A DNA stretch of 34,846 nucleotides. Source: Tritrichomonas foetus. Lineage: Eukaryota > Parabasalia > Tritrichomonadida > Tritrichomonadidae. How positions within the stretch are numbered: the first letter of the stretch is position 1; every line of letters begins with the position of its first letter. A program made the position numbers and the translations under genes. This document shows positions 19,001 through 27,374 of the stretch, in pieces. The DNA lies in the NCBI GenBank assembly GCA_001839685.1, contig MLAK01001016.1, positions 4,487 to 39,332 on the forward strand. Direction: 5' to 3'. The notes under the pieces are model-generated. The model saw nothing but the letters and a program-made list of their open reading frames with translations, was not told where the DNA came from and did no database searches.

Positions 19001-21981
19001 AAAAAGCTCATTCCAATCATTGCTAATTTAGAAACATTATGTGATAAATGGCTGCATGATTGTAAATATTGGCGAACTAATTCTAATCGAATATCAGGAT
19101 GAAGTTGATTTGTGATAACTGTAAAAATCCGTTCAGTTAAAATTCGTTTTGATGTTACAAAATCAAATTGTCCACCATGCAAAACAACACCATTTAATTT
19201 TTGTATAACTTGTGTGAAATCAAATCGTTGAGCCATCATATCTATTGCTTTCAAAGCAACAGCAGCTGTAACTTTTGAACACACTAATATGAAAAAAGAT
19301 TCGAAAAATGACAATTTCATTTCTGGTTCAATCATATCAAAAATTTCCATTAAAGTATCGTCATTTTCAATGTGTTTAGTTCTAAAATAAAGTAACGATT
19401 TAAGACCGTTCATTGTTTCAGGATGTAAGGTTTTCTTTATCCAGTCTGGTTTATCACGGCATACTACTTCAGCAATAATATCTATTGATTGTGATGAGGC
19501 AGCATCTAAAAAGTCAATTTGTTCAATTGCTGCTTTAAATAATGAACATAAAGTTTCTATATTCGCCGTAGTTGTTGATTGTGGCATTTTTTTCACGGGT
19601 TCACTTGCAACATCTATATCAATATCTACACCATCTATATTTACTATTAAATGCTGAACTTTTGTGATACTTGATGAACGACTCATTTCAGCAGCAATGC
19701 TTGGAATTCGACTTAAGAGAGTCAATGCAGGTTTATTTTCATCATTTTTTAGTTTGGTTAAAGAAGAAGCTAATGCTTTGATAAGTCTGTGTTGTAAGGG
19801 TTTAGGAAATGTTGGTAATAAATCGGCAAATTTCGTTGCAGTGAGGCTATAAAAAGGCATTATAGAATAATTGATCTGTTGATCACTTTCTATTGCAGGA
19901 ATAAACAAAGAAAACCATTCTGCAAGTGATCTTGATTTCGAATCACAAAAAGGAAATAAAAACAAAGCAAGTGATGATGCTTGTGCTTCAACTTTTGGAT
20001 CTTCAGAAATATATCTCATAACATTAGGAACAGAAAATGGACTTTTATTGAATCTTTGAATGAATTGGGAAAGTCTTGGTGGATTTTTTTGATTTGCTAA
20101 ATGAACAATGTACACTAAAAGTTTAATAATTAATAGGTTTCGTGAAAGTGCACCTTTAATGAAAAATTTATAAAGGTCAAAACACATTTGTATATATATA
20201 CTTTGATTTTGTGTTTGGTGCTCCCCTAAAAATGCATCATTTATGGTTAAACGGGTAATTTCTAGAAGATGCATTGATGGTGATGGCAAAAAAAGAGTTT
20301 CGAAATGATTTACAATAGTTTGAAAGAAAATCGAGTGATAATAAATCGATTTTTGCTTCAGTTTCAATAAAAGTTGATGTAAAGTAAAATGTAATGTTTG
20401 GTGTGGGTTTTTCGGTAATAAATCAATTAAATTCTCTTGAAAATAAGCGCCAGAATTCGTTGTTAAAGTTCCAATTAATAGAGCTAAAGAATTTATGACA
20501 TCATAAGCTTTTTCTTTAAAATCTGGTTGAATGATAACTTTTTGTGTAAAAACCCCATCTTCTCTGGGGGTTCCTATTACATCCAATAAAAACTCAAAAT
20601 GTTTGGTCATTTTTCGATAAAGGGGCATTCTAGTACTTTGGCTTAACATTTTAATTTGTGTCATTTCATCCATATTTTTCAATTCGGTAGCAAGCAATGA
20701 ATTGATTAGCTTTAAAAGGTGAGAATGAGCTTCTAACCAAGGAAAATATTCTAAATGTTTCTTTGAGTATTCGTAATCCATTTTCATGATGTCAAAACTA
20801 TTTATTAATTCACGCAATAAGTTGGTTATGAGATTTGGTGTTGTTTTTATTAATTCTGAGCTAATTATTTTATAAGTTAGTTCCAAAACAATTATATGTG
20901 TGTATGGAAGTATTTTTGATGATCCAACTAAAGGCCAAAGCGAGTCGGTAACAAGTTTTAAATTGTCTAATGTCTTAACTGGAAGCTTTCCATAATAACT
21001 GCTAAGCGCACGAAGGAAATAAGGAATTCTACGATTTTGAGCTAATGGCAAATGATTCGAAAATGGAACTATTGACATAATTTTGCTGCGGATAAAATTC
21101 GAATATTCTGAAGGTTCAGATTCAAAAGGGAAAATATAAGACCCAGCTAATAAATAATTTTCCATAATATGAAAATATCGAGCATCGTCTGGAATTAAAG
21201 TGCGAATTGACCTTAGCGTTTTGACAACTTCAAGATTCGGTTTAAAAGCGGATTCGAATAATCTTATTATGAATCGCAATGATTTCACACAAATTACCTC
21301 ATTATGAGATGTAAAATACTCATTCAGAACAATCATTGAGTTTTTAGCGAGTTCTGAAATGGGTGTCAAAAAATCCGGCAATTTTTCAGCAATTTTTGGA
21401 TCTTTAATTTCGATTCGTTGGAGGAGAGTTTTTATTGACGATACAATCGAAATAAATAATTGTAAATCAATTTGGTTAATTTCGCTCGCCGAAGAACCCG
21501 ATTTTTTGAGGTAGGAATGAATCCATTCGAATAATTGAAAAATCCGATCGCCTGGAATTTTCCTTTGAATGCAGTAATGCGTGCATAAAAACGAGAAAGA
21601 AGCAGTTTGCATCTTTCCAGTGTAGTTCGTCAGGAAAAAGAAGCCGTATTTCTCAATCGAGTTCAAAAAATCGGGTGGAATCATTCGCGGGCGCAAAGTC
21701 GAAAGCGAGGCAATTAGTCTTGCGTTTAGAGCTTCCTCATCAGGTGCTATTTCGGGGTTGGAACCTAATGAGCCCATTGACTGGTGTGGAACTGCTCCAG
21801 AATCAGAAAGTCGCTTTAAATGAAAATCGAAAAAATGAATTATTTCAGAATTTTTCGTTTGGTATTCAGAATCGAGTGAAAAAGCGAGGAATGATTCGAC
21901 AGTAGAAATTGTTCGTTGCGTCAATTGAGGAACAGCGTCCGAGCCAAAGAAGTATGAAAAATCGTCGGAGCTGTTGATCAT
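13087..21981 (-). CDS. Tra1/TRRAP-like PIKK pseudokinase, 2964 aa
   Basis: Giant scaffold protein with the PIKK plan: an all-helical HEAT-like N-terminal solenoid (about 1-1650), a FAT-like helical region (about 1650-2600), a PI3K-like domain (about 2640-2930) and a FATC end (about 2932-2964, finishing FEAQPSGFSWI). In the kinase-like part I see no HRD/DxxxxN catalytic loop and no DFG; MISGDGQRLVIPDFLN stands in that place, as expected for Tra1/TRRAP. In other eukaryotes this protein recruits the SAGA and NuA4 acetyltransferase complexes to activators. Oddities: it is shorter than yeast Tra1 or human TRRAP (both over 3700 aa), has an Asn/Glu-rich acidic insert (about 1502-1543), and carries a Gln-rich linker (about 2370-2428) inside the FAT-like region. 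Start: the open frame extends to a GTG at 22044, but the first ATG is at 21981. Confidence 0.85.
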   Translation of the reverse strand: MINSSDDFSYFFGSDAVPQLTQRTISTVESFLAFSLDSEYQTKNSEIIHFFDFHLKRLSDSGAVPHQSMGSLGSNPEIAPDEEALNARLIASLSTLRPRMIPPDFLNSIEKYGFFFLTNYTGKMQTASFSFLCTHYCIQRKIPGDRIFQLFEWIHSYLKKSGSSASEINQIDLQLFISIVSSIKTLLQRIEIKDPKIAEKLPDFLTPISELAKNSMIVLNEYFTSHNEVICVKSLRFIIRLFESAFKPNLEVVKTLRSIRTLIPDDARYFHIMENYLLAGSYIFPFESEPSEYSNFIRSKIMSIVPFSNHLPLAQNRRIPYFLRALSSYYGKLPVKTLDNLKLVTDSLWPLVGSSKILPYTHIIVLELTYKIISSELIKTTPNLITNLLRELINSFDIMKMDYEYSKKHLEYFPWLEAHSHLLKLINSLLATELKNMDEMTQIKMLSQSTRMPLYRKMTKHFEFLLDVIGTPREDGVFTQKVIIQPDFKEKAYDVINSLALLIGTLTTNSGAYFQENLIDLLPKNPHQTLHFTLHQLLLKLKQKSIYYHSIFFQTIVNHFETLFLPSPSMHLLEITRLTINDAFLGEHQTQNQSIYIQMCFDLYKFFIKGALSRNLLIIKLLVYIVHLANQKNPPRLSQFIQRFNKSPFSVPNVMRYISEDPKVEAQASSLALFLFPFCDSKSRSLAEWFSLFIPAIESDQQINYSIMPFYSLTATKFADLLPTFPKPLQHRLIKALASSLTKLKNDENKPALTLLSRIPSIAAEMSRSSSITKVQHLIVNIDGVDIDIDVASEPVKKMPQSTTTANIETLCSLFKAAIEQIDFLDAASSQSIDIIAEVVCRDKPDWIKKTLHPETMNGLKSLLYFRTKHIENDDTLMEIFDMIEPEMKLSFFESFFILVCSKVTAAVALKAIDMMAQRFDFTQVIQKLNGVVLHGGQFDFVTSKRILTERIFTVITNQLHPDIRLELVRQYLQSCSHLSHNVSKLAMIGMSFFELTKMLRQTIADNRKQILNQLPLIISNKNQRNLAAFIFYKPFDDVIADDTPGKITELIELFSKFTPPNLLQEAVRLVNATATGDPNLNEYFNAKFTIKTIAYYLAAFPSLPVSQSLWEKILIHLRSDKFKHFYAYFLRQLTKKRKPNLPNDCSSLFSPIFLHPNAGVPSPNDLELLKIVLTNNGQNIKQEQVVQWLNTTLRKLAHNLHQPNAQQGIQLVGTKIFEILQATTAYDLSYAIPHIFEATVLIHSKPSQIKLPLHLVAERYPSQLASMFIQSLKKQWNMDAFYLFAHLLKHNSSDFRKLCIEKINIEEILEYFSKLPSTEHDFVISIGLSVFESITSDPSCTTETFTEVFHILKKLIPVFSKDSENHIIYKPSIFNPFIKICFPANSVKSAQLFVEELIPFFLSEPRLFAHNTFIHKFGIYIKDNFTKEERNFIYNSLHQSYVVSQATQKLFCMQLISGRSEYFPEDMQESIHIGFKDFPLSPMLPSFLLHYYATIIGTRKIPNNEENNQENNAKNLNIETNNEKNNEFENKENEEENDKEQNGKLIILDDLADNRVLGIDSSMMAVGICNNIITFDECHTVSRFFHILKFLQHRSIEIDLPKSFDRLFEILSATSYCSKPSTNAFKSLHSFDTVGNDRRVSHYAISHIFANLYSVGQPAEKQFLFLMPVILKKLKEPYYIYDRAFEELSFCTMLLLAKLSDSFHLIGVHLPGAYEEIVPKVNVGKVDLKIIDSIRTKMSEIAAQEPTATNSKLKTIALLFSSMARVLLNDKPLFCPQTLLPNVIFNLTTSKELQSCYQRAMSSCIEVSGKKFSDFLISEIHKILKKLNTYSDPLKTPFSTICQWISESASDSKMLATISLYLDIFKPKTDTQIISEFLVLKQPLHYTVEEYIRKLATTETLKRFASKCPATRTAFATTSNIFSRTNSDSTENNHEASQLNSSLECQLPSEPQTLFEACWRAPWNEIIQEVQPYYFAKLLLPSCMTHFVKFFTQKQIKEIIITALASTSILHDSPEINQFAEFFSALFPNSSLSECFATVFPLFGGKTPLPLQSPNSAINYLESRNFYDDALGILKVNFKEFRTAASFHQLSNFSHAKSHYLQAMWNHEDSYFYGLQFLKSCEINLSLACSPIPYEMITGSENPVLPFLQNYNPSNVLTSFFSPVYLPLLFRVSVLDGLHVSRQFQQQALNPQDALKLWTSITLKAIDKQTANISNYTWRLSLLQHSQFASNPTYQTLLQEVTRRNKNQVAVLLMKSGFARGALKQFDVSLSKDNAKSFKITPDTLPRVAYFISKHQISTIPQSLQYRYFEQLRDPYVMNVITSIPTTPSPVIPPSAALPNSLNISGISGPPTPLQQNLTQAMSSITTLSSMSPNIQPQVSPQVSQQVQNSLAQHAHSQQHQLQVQQQVQQQVQQQQQQQMNAVAQANKQWLGLLVSILTHYTITIDANMVFHRIQKELVNAKSDRASFLIALSLGLVRLEQSYQKAFSSAMLVKDISDDLKGHWIKWLSLLVTYVKQPTKDFLLEIFRAHPIWFMMIIRTPNPDPYFIEILKSMKNVKERRQLYEFEAGFHWLRKCDVDLQHYMRSIQAHQFLCQSLATSKPMPMPKELQEFFNGSLEEVAKYCDSHPVVFKASQPIPDVHTFLGFKFPTVSQPITAISIRADGTCEANVKLTTVTGESKKFAAVSPYIYRFQIRESLFMFGISKLFDKHMSSKTRSSFVFYPQSFPVSNHIILVTHYPLIGLQQIAHDNHMAIRLYRQRENCGDHDDSPQCYRERKVTDLPVDTFQKFYTTIAKGSLIDFLFTRQSFASHLALYCSIRFLLNSPPLSLIPTMMISGDGQRLVIPDFLNQRTAIEQIPITSGIKETLPDYLFHGSFTTTWLTIIDSLQKNAETLRIYLKVLHPDEQRAVSKIEQTIRRLDKIATHADDETDTFDEPFPICVINNLIDTAVNVFEAQPSGFSWI

Positions 21982-22328
21982 GGTGATATCAACGAATTGA
22001 ATTAGATTTGGAGGTTTTGACAAAATGGAGGACAAATTTCTCACCTTATTTTTTCCTTTATCTTAATTCTCTTTTTCTATCGGTTTGATATTATTCAAAT
22101 TATTTCCCACTTTTTCATTGTTTACTCGATAATGGATTTTCTTTTGAATAGTAAAATATTTATTGAATTTATACATTTCAATAGAATTAAGCTTGCAATA
22201 TGAAAATGACATTCAAATAATTGAATCATTTTCACAATTTTTGAAAACTCGATTCTTTTTCATCCCTAAATAACAATAATCCATATATTTTCTGGTGAAA
22301 TAGAATTATGGAAAATTTAATGACCCTT

Positions 22329-22375
<47 letters not shown>

Positions 22376-23134
22376 GGTATTGCTGACAGACTATCAATTT
22401 TAATAAATAAACGGTATCATTTCGAAAAAGTTAAAAAGAAAACGTTCTTATTAAAACGACAAAGAACTTTTTTCCATAGCTAAGTGGTCAATAAATCTAA
22501 GTTTTGATATCTTTTTAAATAACACAATATGGTTACATTTTGAGCTTTTTCAAAAGAATTTTAATTTTTTCTTCTTGATTGATATCTTTATTCATGATGT
22601 TTTTATCGATTATTTGATCTTGTATGCATATTATTTAAAACATCTTATTATCTGAAATATCGAAAAACACATGAATAATAAAATGAGATAAATAAAATAT
22701 TTTTATCAAGCTGTACGCTTTATAATGTAAACTTATTTAAATATATAGATTACTGGCATCATATGTATATGTACTACGGAGTGTTCTGTGATATCCACAA
22801 GTGTTCCAATTTGAGAAACAACTATTAATTTTATATTCTTTTATATAATCAGATATGAATATAATTTCATATGTTTAATAGTGGATATTTCTTTTATCTA
22901 TCACGATATTCGAAAGAGAAATATTTTATAAAAATAAAATATTTCATTGAATACATTCAATAATCTGGTTATTTCACTATCTCTGTTCGATTTTGAATTA
23001 TTTATCCAATTCAAAAACTGACTGTCTAAATTGAAAAGCATCTAAAAACTTTAAATTCTTTGTCAAAATATTTTATGCTCATTAAAAAACATTGAAAAAT
23101 ATACATGAATTTGAATGAAAAATTTCGAAGTTGA
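21982..23134. other. Intergenic DNA upstream of the Tra1-like gene
   Basis: AT-rich. Contains the promoter side of the Tra1-like gene, the 44-nt poly-T tract and about 750 bp with no recognised gene or RNA, up to the target duplication of family A copy 2. Confidence 0.5.
22331..22374. repeat. Poly-T tract, 44 nt
   Basis: Uninterrupted run of 44 T, about 350 bp upstream of the start of the Tra1-like gene. On the gene's own strand it is poly-A. Such rigid tracts exclude nucleosomes in other eukaryotes, so a promoter role is possible but unproven. Confidence 0.95.
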
Positions 23135-23142
23135 ATTACAAA
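23135..23142. repeat. Left target-site duplication of family A copy 2 (ATTACAAA)
   Basis: ATTACAAA here is repeated exactly at 24240-24247, on the other side of the element. It differs from the octamer at copy 1, so the two copies inserted independently. Confidence 0.9.
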
Positions 23143-24239
23143 AGATGTATACAAACCAAATAGTCTTAACGTACGAAATCACTAAAATGATCCTTATCAT
23201 CAGTATTACTTAATACCATCAGTCAAAAATCAAAACCCAAATAGCTAAAAGAATGACGAAAATTTCCCTTATCGCAAACTTCGCAAATGGCCGAATTCAA
23301 AAATATTTCGAAAATGATTCTGAAGAAGCTATTGTTTCAGTTTTCGGGTGATAAGTCTTTCAGTCAATTGTTAAATCTATATTTTATAGTTATGAGCCAC
23401 ATTTATTCATAGTTTTGAAATTTTGCAACAATTAAACCGAAAAAAGAGCGATTTTGGAGAAAGCCTAAAAAAAAATTGTGAGAAGCTTTTTTTCCAAGAA
23501 TCACAAAGATTATAATACTGCTTCCCATAATTCTATTTACACTTCTTCTATCGATTTTTAATTAAAAATCGCGAAAATTTTGATAGTTTTAACTCAGTGA
23601 TGTTGAATTCATTCAATTTCCATTTGACAAATATGAATGTATTGAAATCTTTTCTGTCATAAAATTTTAGTATATGAAGAAAATAGACTGGCAGTCCTCA
23701 ACAGCACATTCTCAAGCAGGGATACAGATACAACGATTGAAAGACCAAATCAAGAAAAATGGAATCCAATATGTTTTTTTCCAGACTCGATGCCAAGTGA
23801 CTTTTCTGATGACTCGCCATTTAGATAGCAAAACATTCGTAATCTTCTCATTGATGCCTAAATTTTTTTTCTTTATATCAAAATTATTAATATTTTTTTT
23901 ATACTTCATTTTTGTATTTTGGAAAACATTATAATTTTCGATGGAGGGCCATATGATAATAAAAAGCACGATTTATGATAAGAAATAATCAAGATATTAA
24001 TGCTATAAAATCACTTTTTATCTCTATAATTCTCAGAAATTTCTGTGGGGTTTATTTTTTTCTCACAATTTTTTTTTGGATTTGGTTTTCTCTGTATCTT
24101 GATTATTAAATTATAATATTTATATATTATTAATAGGATTACAATTAAATAATTTTTAGATGACAATAATATCAACAATTATTCATTTAGATCTCTCAAT
24201 AGTCTTCTACATCTAGAGCTAGTTAGTTTGTATACATCT
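23143..24239 (+). mobile_element. Family A DNA transposon, copy 2, uninterrupted, 1097 bp
   Basis: Ends AGATGTATACAAACCAAATAG and CTAGTTAGTTTGTATACATCT form terminal inverted repeats of about 21 bp with two mismatches. ATTACAAA duplications flank it. It matches copy 1 (3427-5426 without the nested element) along the whole length, with about 17 differences counted by eye, including one 1-nt gain near 23350 and one 1-nt loss in a T-run near 24070. It carries the same decayed relic with an extra nonsense codon. Its right end is 149 bp from the start codon of the next kinase. Non-autonomous; superfamily undetermined. Confidence 0.92.
23253..23861 (+). pseudogene. Decayed protein-coding relic inside family A copy 2
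   Basis: Homologous to the relic at 3537-4144. The same ATG and 32-codon opening frame and the same shifted C-terminal frame are present, but here an A replaces G to give TAG at 23826-23828, 11 codons before the TAA that ends the copy 1 frame. The overlapping 86-codon ATG frame (23674-23934) stays open but differs at three amino acids from copy 1, so neither frame looks conserved. Confidence 0.5.
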
Positions 24240-24247
24240 ATTACAAA
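24240..24247. repeat. Right target-site duplication of family A copy 2 (ATTACAAA)
   Basis: Exact match to 23135-23142, fixing the element's right boundary at 24239. Confidence 0.9.
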
Positions 24248-24387
24248 AGATAAGTTCCGTCATTTTTGTTTCAAATGATTATCATTTTCAAAGAAGTCAT
24301 TTCACAAAATTTCTATTCTCCAATCTAAAATATTGAAATTCAAATTCAATTAGATTCTTGAGTTTTCACAATTGCGTATTCAAATCA

Positions 24388-25551
24388 ATGGATGAAAATG
24401 GATCATTCGAGATCTTCTTGAGTGAAACTCAAACCCTAAGAATACCACCAGTCATTGGTGGAACATACGAATTCGTCAGATGCATTGGGAATGGAAGCAA
24501 CTCAGCCGTTATTTTAGTCCGCCATAAATCCGAGAATTTATTTTATGCAGTAAAGATTGTGACCCGAAATCTTCTTATTGAAGAAAACTTGATGAACAGG
24601 TTCGAGCAAGAAATCAGAATTATGCAACACCTTCATCATCCAAATATTATCACATTAAAAGAAATTGTCTACGAAACAGAAAATATATACATTGTTATGG
24701 ACTATTGTGAAAATGGTGAATTATTTTCATACATCATTGATCAAAGTGAAGTGACAGAAATCGAAGCCAAGAAAATATTCCGACAAATCATTGAAGCAGT
24801 AAAATATATACATGACAGATCAATTGCACATCGGGACATAAAACCAGAAAACATATTGCTCGACCGTGAATTAAACGCAAAATTATGCGATTTTGGATTA
24901 TGTCATGTCACTTCACCAACAAGAGAATTATTAACTCCCTGTGGCTCACCATTTTATGCACCTCCAGAAATTGTCAAGAATCTCAAATACGATGGAAAGA
25001 AAGCCGATATTTGGTCACTTGGAATTGTATTGTTTACAATGGTCACTGGTGCGCTTCCATGGACTGAAATAGATCCGCCAGAAAGACTTTATGATCAAAT
25101 CCAGCGTGCTGAAATCAAAGTTCCTTTTAATTTCTCGCTAGATTTACGAAAGCTTATTTTATCAATGACTGATAAAGATCCAACTAAAAGGCCAAATTGT
25201 GATCAAATTTTATATGGTCCCTGGTTATTTAATAAAGAACATCATACTGTGAATTTTTGCCAGTCACAGATCAATTTCAAAAACAACCTCAATACGAGAG
25301 TGAATTCATCTAAAAGTCAGCCAACAGAAATTTTAATTACTAGTTTTAAAACAAAAGTGTCTGGTAGATCTAGAAGAGGAAGAAAAAATACTGATATCTC
25401 AGTTTCACCAATGACGCCTTATTCGACAAATGGATGGCACCAGCGTGTTCGTGTAAGGGGTACAAACGAGGGACAAACTTGTGAACAACCTCCTTCAATT
25501 GAAACCTTGAAAAGGATTGTTCCATCATCTGGAAGGAAAGCAAAACGCTGA
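24388..25551 (+). CDS. CAMK/CAMKL-type Ser/Thr protein kinase, compact, 387 aa
   Basis: Kinase domain at about residues 27-281: glycine loop GNGSNS (34-39, third glycine replaced by Ser), AVK lysine K56, HRDIKPEN (H148, R149, D150, K152, N155), DFG (168-170), activation loop LLTPCGSPFYAPPE (T183, P193-E194). Complete catalytic set. The tail is only about 100 residues, basic (RSRRGRKN) and without a recognised domain. This is the most compact of the four kinases here. Start: the open frame reaches back to a TTG at 24358, but the first ATG is at 24388, preceded directly by TCAAATCA. Family A copy 2 ends 149 bp upstream, so the gene's promoter is either very short or includes transposon DNA. Substrate unknown. 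Confidence 0.92.
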   Translation: MDENGSFEIFLSETQTLRIPPVIGGTYEFVRCIGNGSNSAVILVRHKSENLFYAVKIVTRNLLIEENLMNRFEQEIRIMQHLHHPNIITLKEIVYETENIYIVMDYCENGELFSYIIDQSEVTEIEAKKIFRQIIEAVKYIHDRSIAHRDIKPENILLDRELNAKLCDFGLCHVTSPTRELLTPCGSPFYAPPEIVKNLKYDGKKADIWSLGIVLFTMVTGALPWTEIDPPERLYDQIQRAEIKVPFNFSLDLRKLILSMTDKDPTKRPNCDQILYGPWLFNKEHHTVNFCQSQINFKNNLNTRVNSSKSQPTEILITSFKTKVSGRSRRGRKNTDISVSPMTPYSTNGWHQRVRVRGTNEGQTCEQPPSIETLKRIVPSSGRKAKR

Positions 25552-25839
25552 AATTTTTTTTGTATGTAATTTTAAGATAGTTCAAACACGATAACAACAA
25601 AAAAACATAGATTATTGTATTTTAAAATTGATATTTATAGTTTTTTTTTTCTTGTTAATATTCAACTTTTTCATAATTTCATTATAGACTATCATTAGAT
25701 TGATTTCTTTAAACTATAAAATGTTTCAAAGAGAATTAGATGTTATCACAAATAATCAAATATTTATGTTATTGATTATCTTTTTCACAATTGTGATAGC
25801 TTTTTATCATGTGATAAAAGCAATATTTCCTTAAAAAGC

Positions 25840-27374
25840 AAAGGATATATATTATGTTGTATAGGATATTTATATTATAATGGAAATAAATATAAATGTG
25901 ATATTAATAAATCCATTAGGTATTACATTCTCTCTGCAAAATTGAATAATAAAAACGTATATTTCAATTAAGGATATCCTATAGGATATTTTTATTATAA
26001 TGGATATGTTTATTTGAATTCATCAGAAATACAAAGAGATATTGATCTTTCATTTCGTTCGTTTAAATGACGCCGATTCGCAGGTCATTTTCGGATAATT
26101 TTGTGAGAAATGTCAGTTTGTTCATCAATATATATTCAAGGCAGTGTAACAAAGGAACTTGATGAACAAAATAAAGATATTGATACATTGAAAGCTATGG
26201 AGTCAAAGATGATAAAAAAGCTATTCATTATTATAGATTATTAGCTGAACAAAATTACCAAGTGGCACAAAATAATCTTAGTGTTTAATACGAGAAAGAA
26301 ATTATTCTTCCAATCAATATCAAAAAATCTCTTTAATACTATTATAAAGCAGCTGAACAGAATGAATTTAATACTGTTTATGGGTTGAAATAATCAGAAT
26401 ATAAAATAATCAATTTGATAATCAGATAAAGCAGTTGCTCTTGGAAATTTAGATGCACAGAATAGAAATGTATCAAGAAGGTGTTTTAATTGAACCAAAT
26501 ATCAAAAAGGCAATTGATTTTTATGAACATTCGAAAAAACAAGGAAACTCGAACGCTTGAATTTACTTGCGATTAGTACACGATTATGAATCTTTCCCTG
26601 AATAATAAGATATTAATAATCTTATTCTATTATGAGCTCATAATAGCAGATAAAGAAGTTCATATAGATGCGAATTATTTACTGGGAAACTTATATAAAA
26701 CAGGATGTAGTAATAATATTTTTGAATATATTAACATTAATAAAGCTTTTTTTTATTTTGAACAACTAGCTAACCCCTATAATGAAAGAAATAGCATACC
26801 AAAAGATATTGATAAAGCTATTTAATATTATAGGATGGCTGCTGATCTAGACGATATCGATTCAATGATAGCATTAGGTTTTATTTACCAGACATGAACA
26901 GATATTTATGATTGCCCAATCGATTTACTTTCTGGCTTGTAATATAAAAGGAATTATTTGGTTGTTCATCGAAAAATCTTTAAATCCTTCTCAGATTAAT
27001 GAAGCGATTAATCTAAATTCAATAGTGCTTCTTCAATGAATTATTCACGTTATCATGAAAAAAATGAATTAGTCCTTATATTATTACAGGAAAATGAACT
27101 ATCTCTGATATACTTTGATAGAGCGATAAAATTGATTTATTCCGATTTATTAAATTAATATTTTATGGAATCAAATATTCAAATCATAATTATGTTTGGC
27201 AAATTCCATCACAATGTTTCTACAATAAAAGAAAACAACAGTAAAGAGAACAAATATGATCTAGTCAATGATGATTTTAAATTCAATAAGATTTCAGAAA
27301 AAAGTTTGCAAAAATCTGATTATAGTAATATTAAGAAGAAAAACCAAAGCAATGATGATATCCCAAAATTGTAG
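25840..27374 (+). pseudogene. Decayed Sel1-repeat (TPR-like) protein gene
   Basis: Sel1-repeat-like pieces appear in all three forward frames. Examples are IGYLYYNGNKYKCDINKSI with RYYILSAKLNNKN (about 25860-25965), a near-repeat YFYYNGYVYLNSS, DDKKAIHYYRLLAEQNYQVA (about 26205-26275), YYYKAAEQNEFN, ANYLLGNLYKTG, KAFFYFEQLAN and YYRMAADLDDIDSMIALGF (about 26825-26880), then a Lys/Asn-rich C-terminal part to 27374. Many in-frame stops (mostly TAA, a few TGA) and several frameshifts separate them. Sel1 proteins act as helical scaffolds in the trichomonads and elsewhere. The 79-codon (26586-26825) and 69-codon (27165-27374) open frames are fragments of this relic, not genes. Confidence 0.8.

Noticed and set aside
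21982..22044. Extension of the Tra1-like frame to a GTG start
   Set aside because: The first 21 codons depend on a GTG. Eukaryotic nuclear genes use ATG, and the first ATG is at 21981.
24358..24387. Extension of the third kinase to a TTG start
   Set aside because: The upstream start codon is TTG; the first ATG (24388) lies well before the kinase domain and follows a TCA motif.
25974..25989. Perfect 16-bp palindrome ATATCCTATAGGATAT as a regulatory site
   Set aside because: It lies inside the Sel1 pseudogene, where two related repeat units carry similar GGATAT words; it is a by-product of repeat sequence.
26586..26825. 79-codon frame as a separate small gene
   Set aside because: Its Sel1-like content continues across the stop codon on both sides, so it is a fragment of the decayed gene at 25840-27374.
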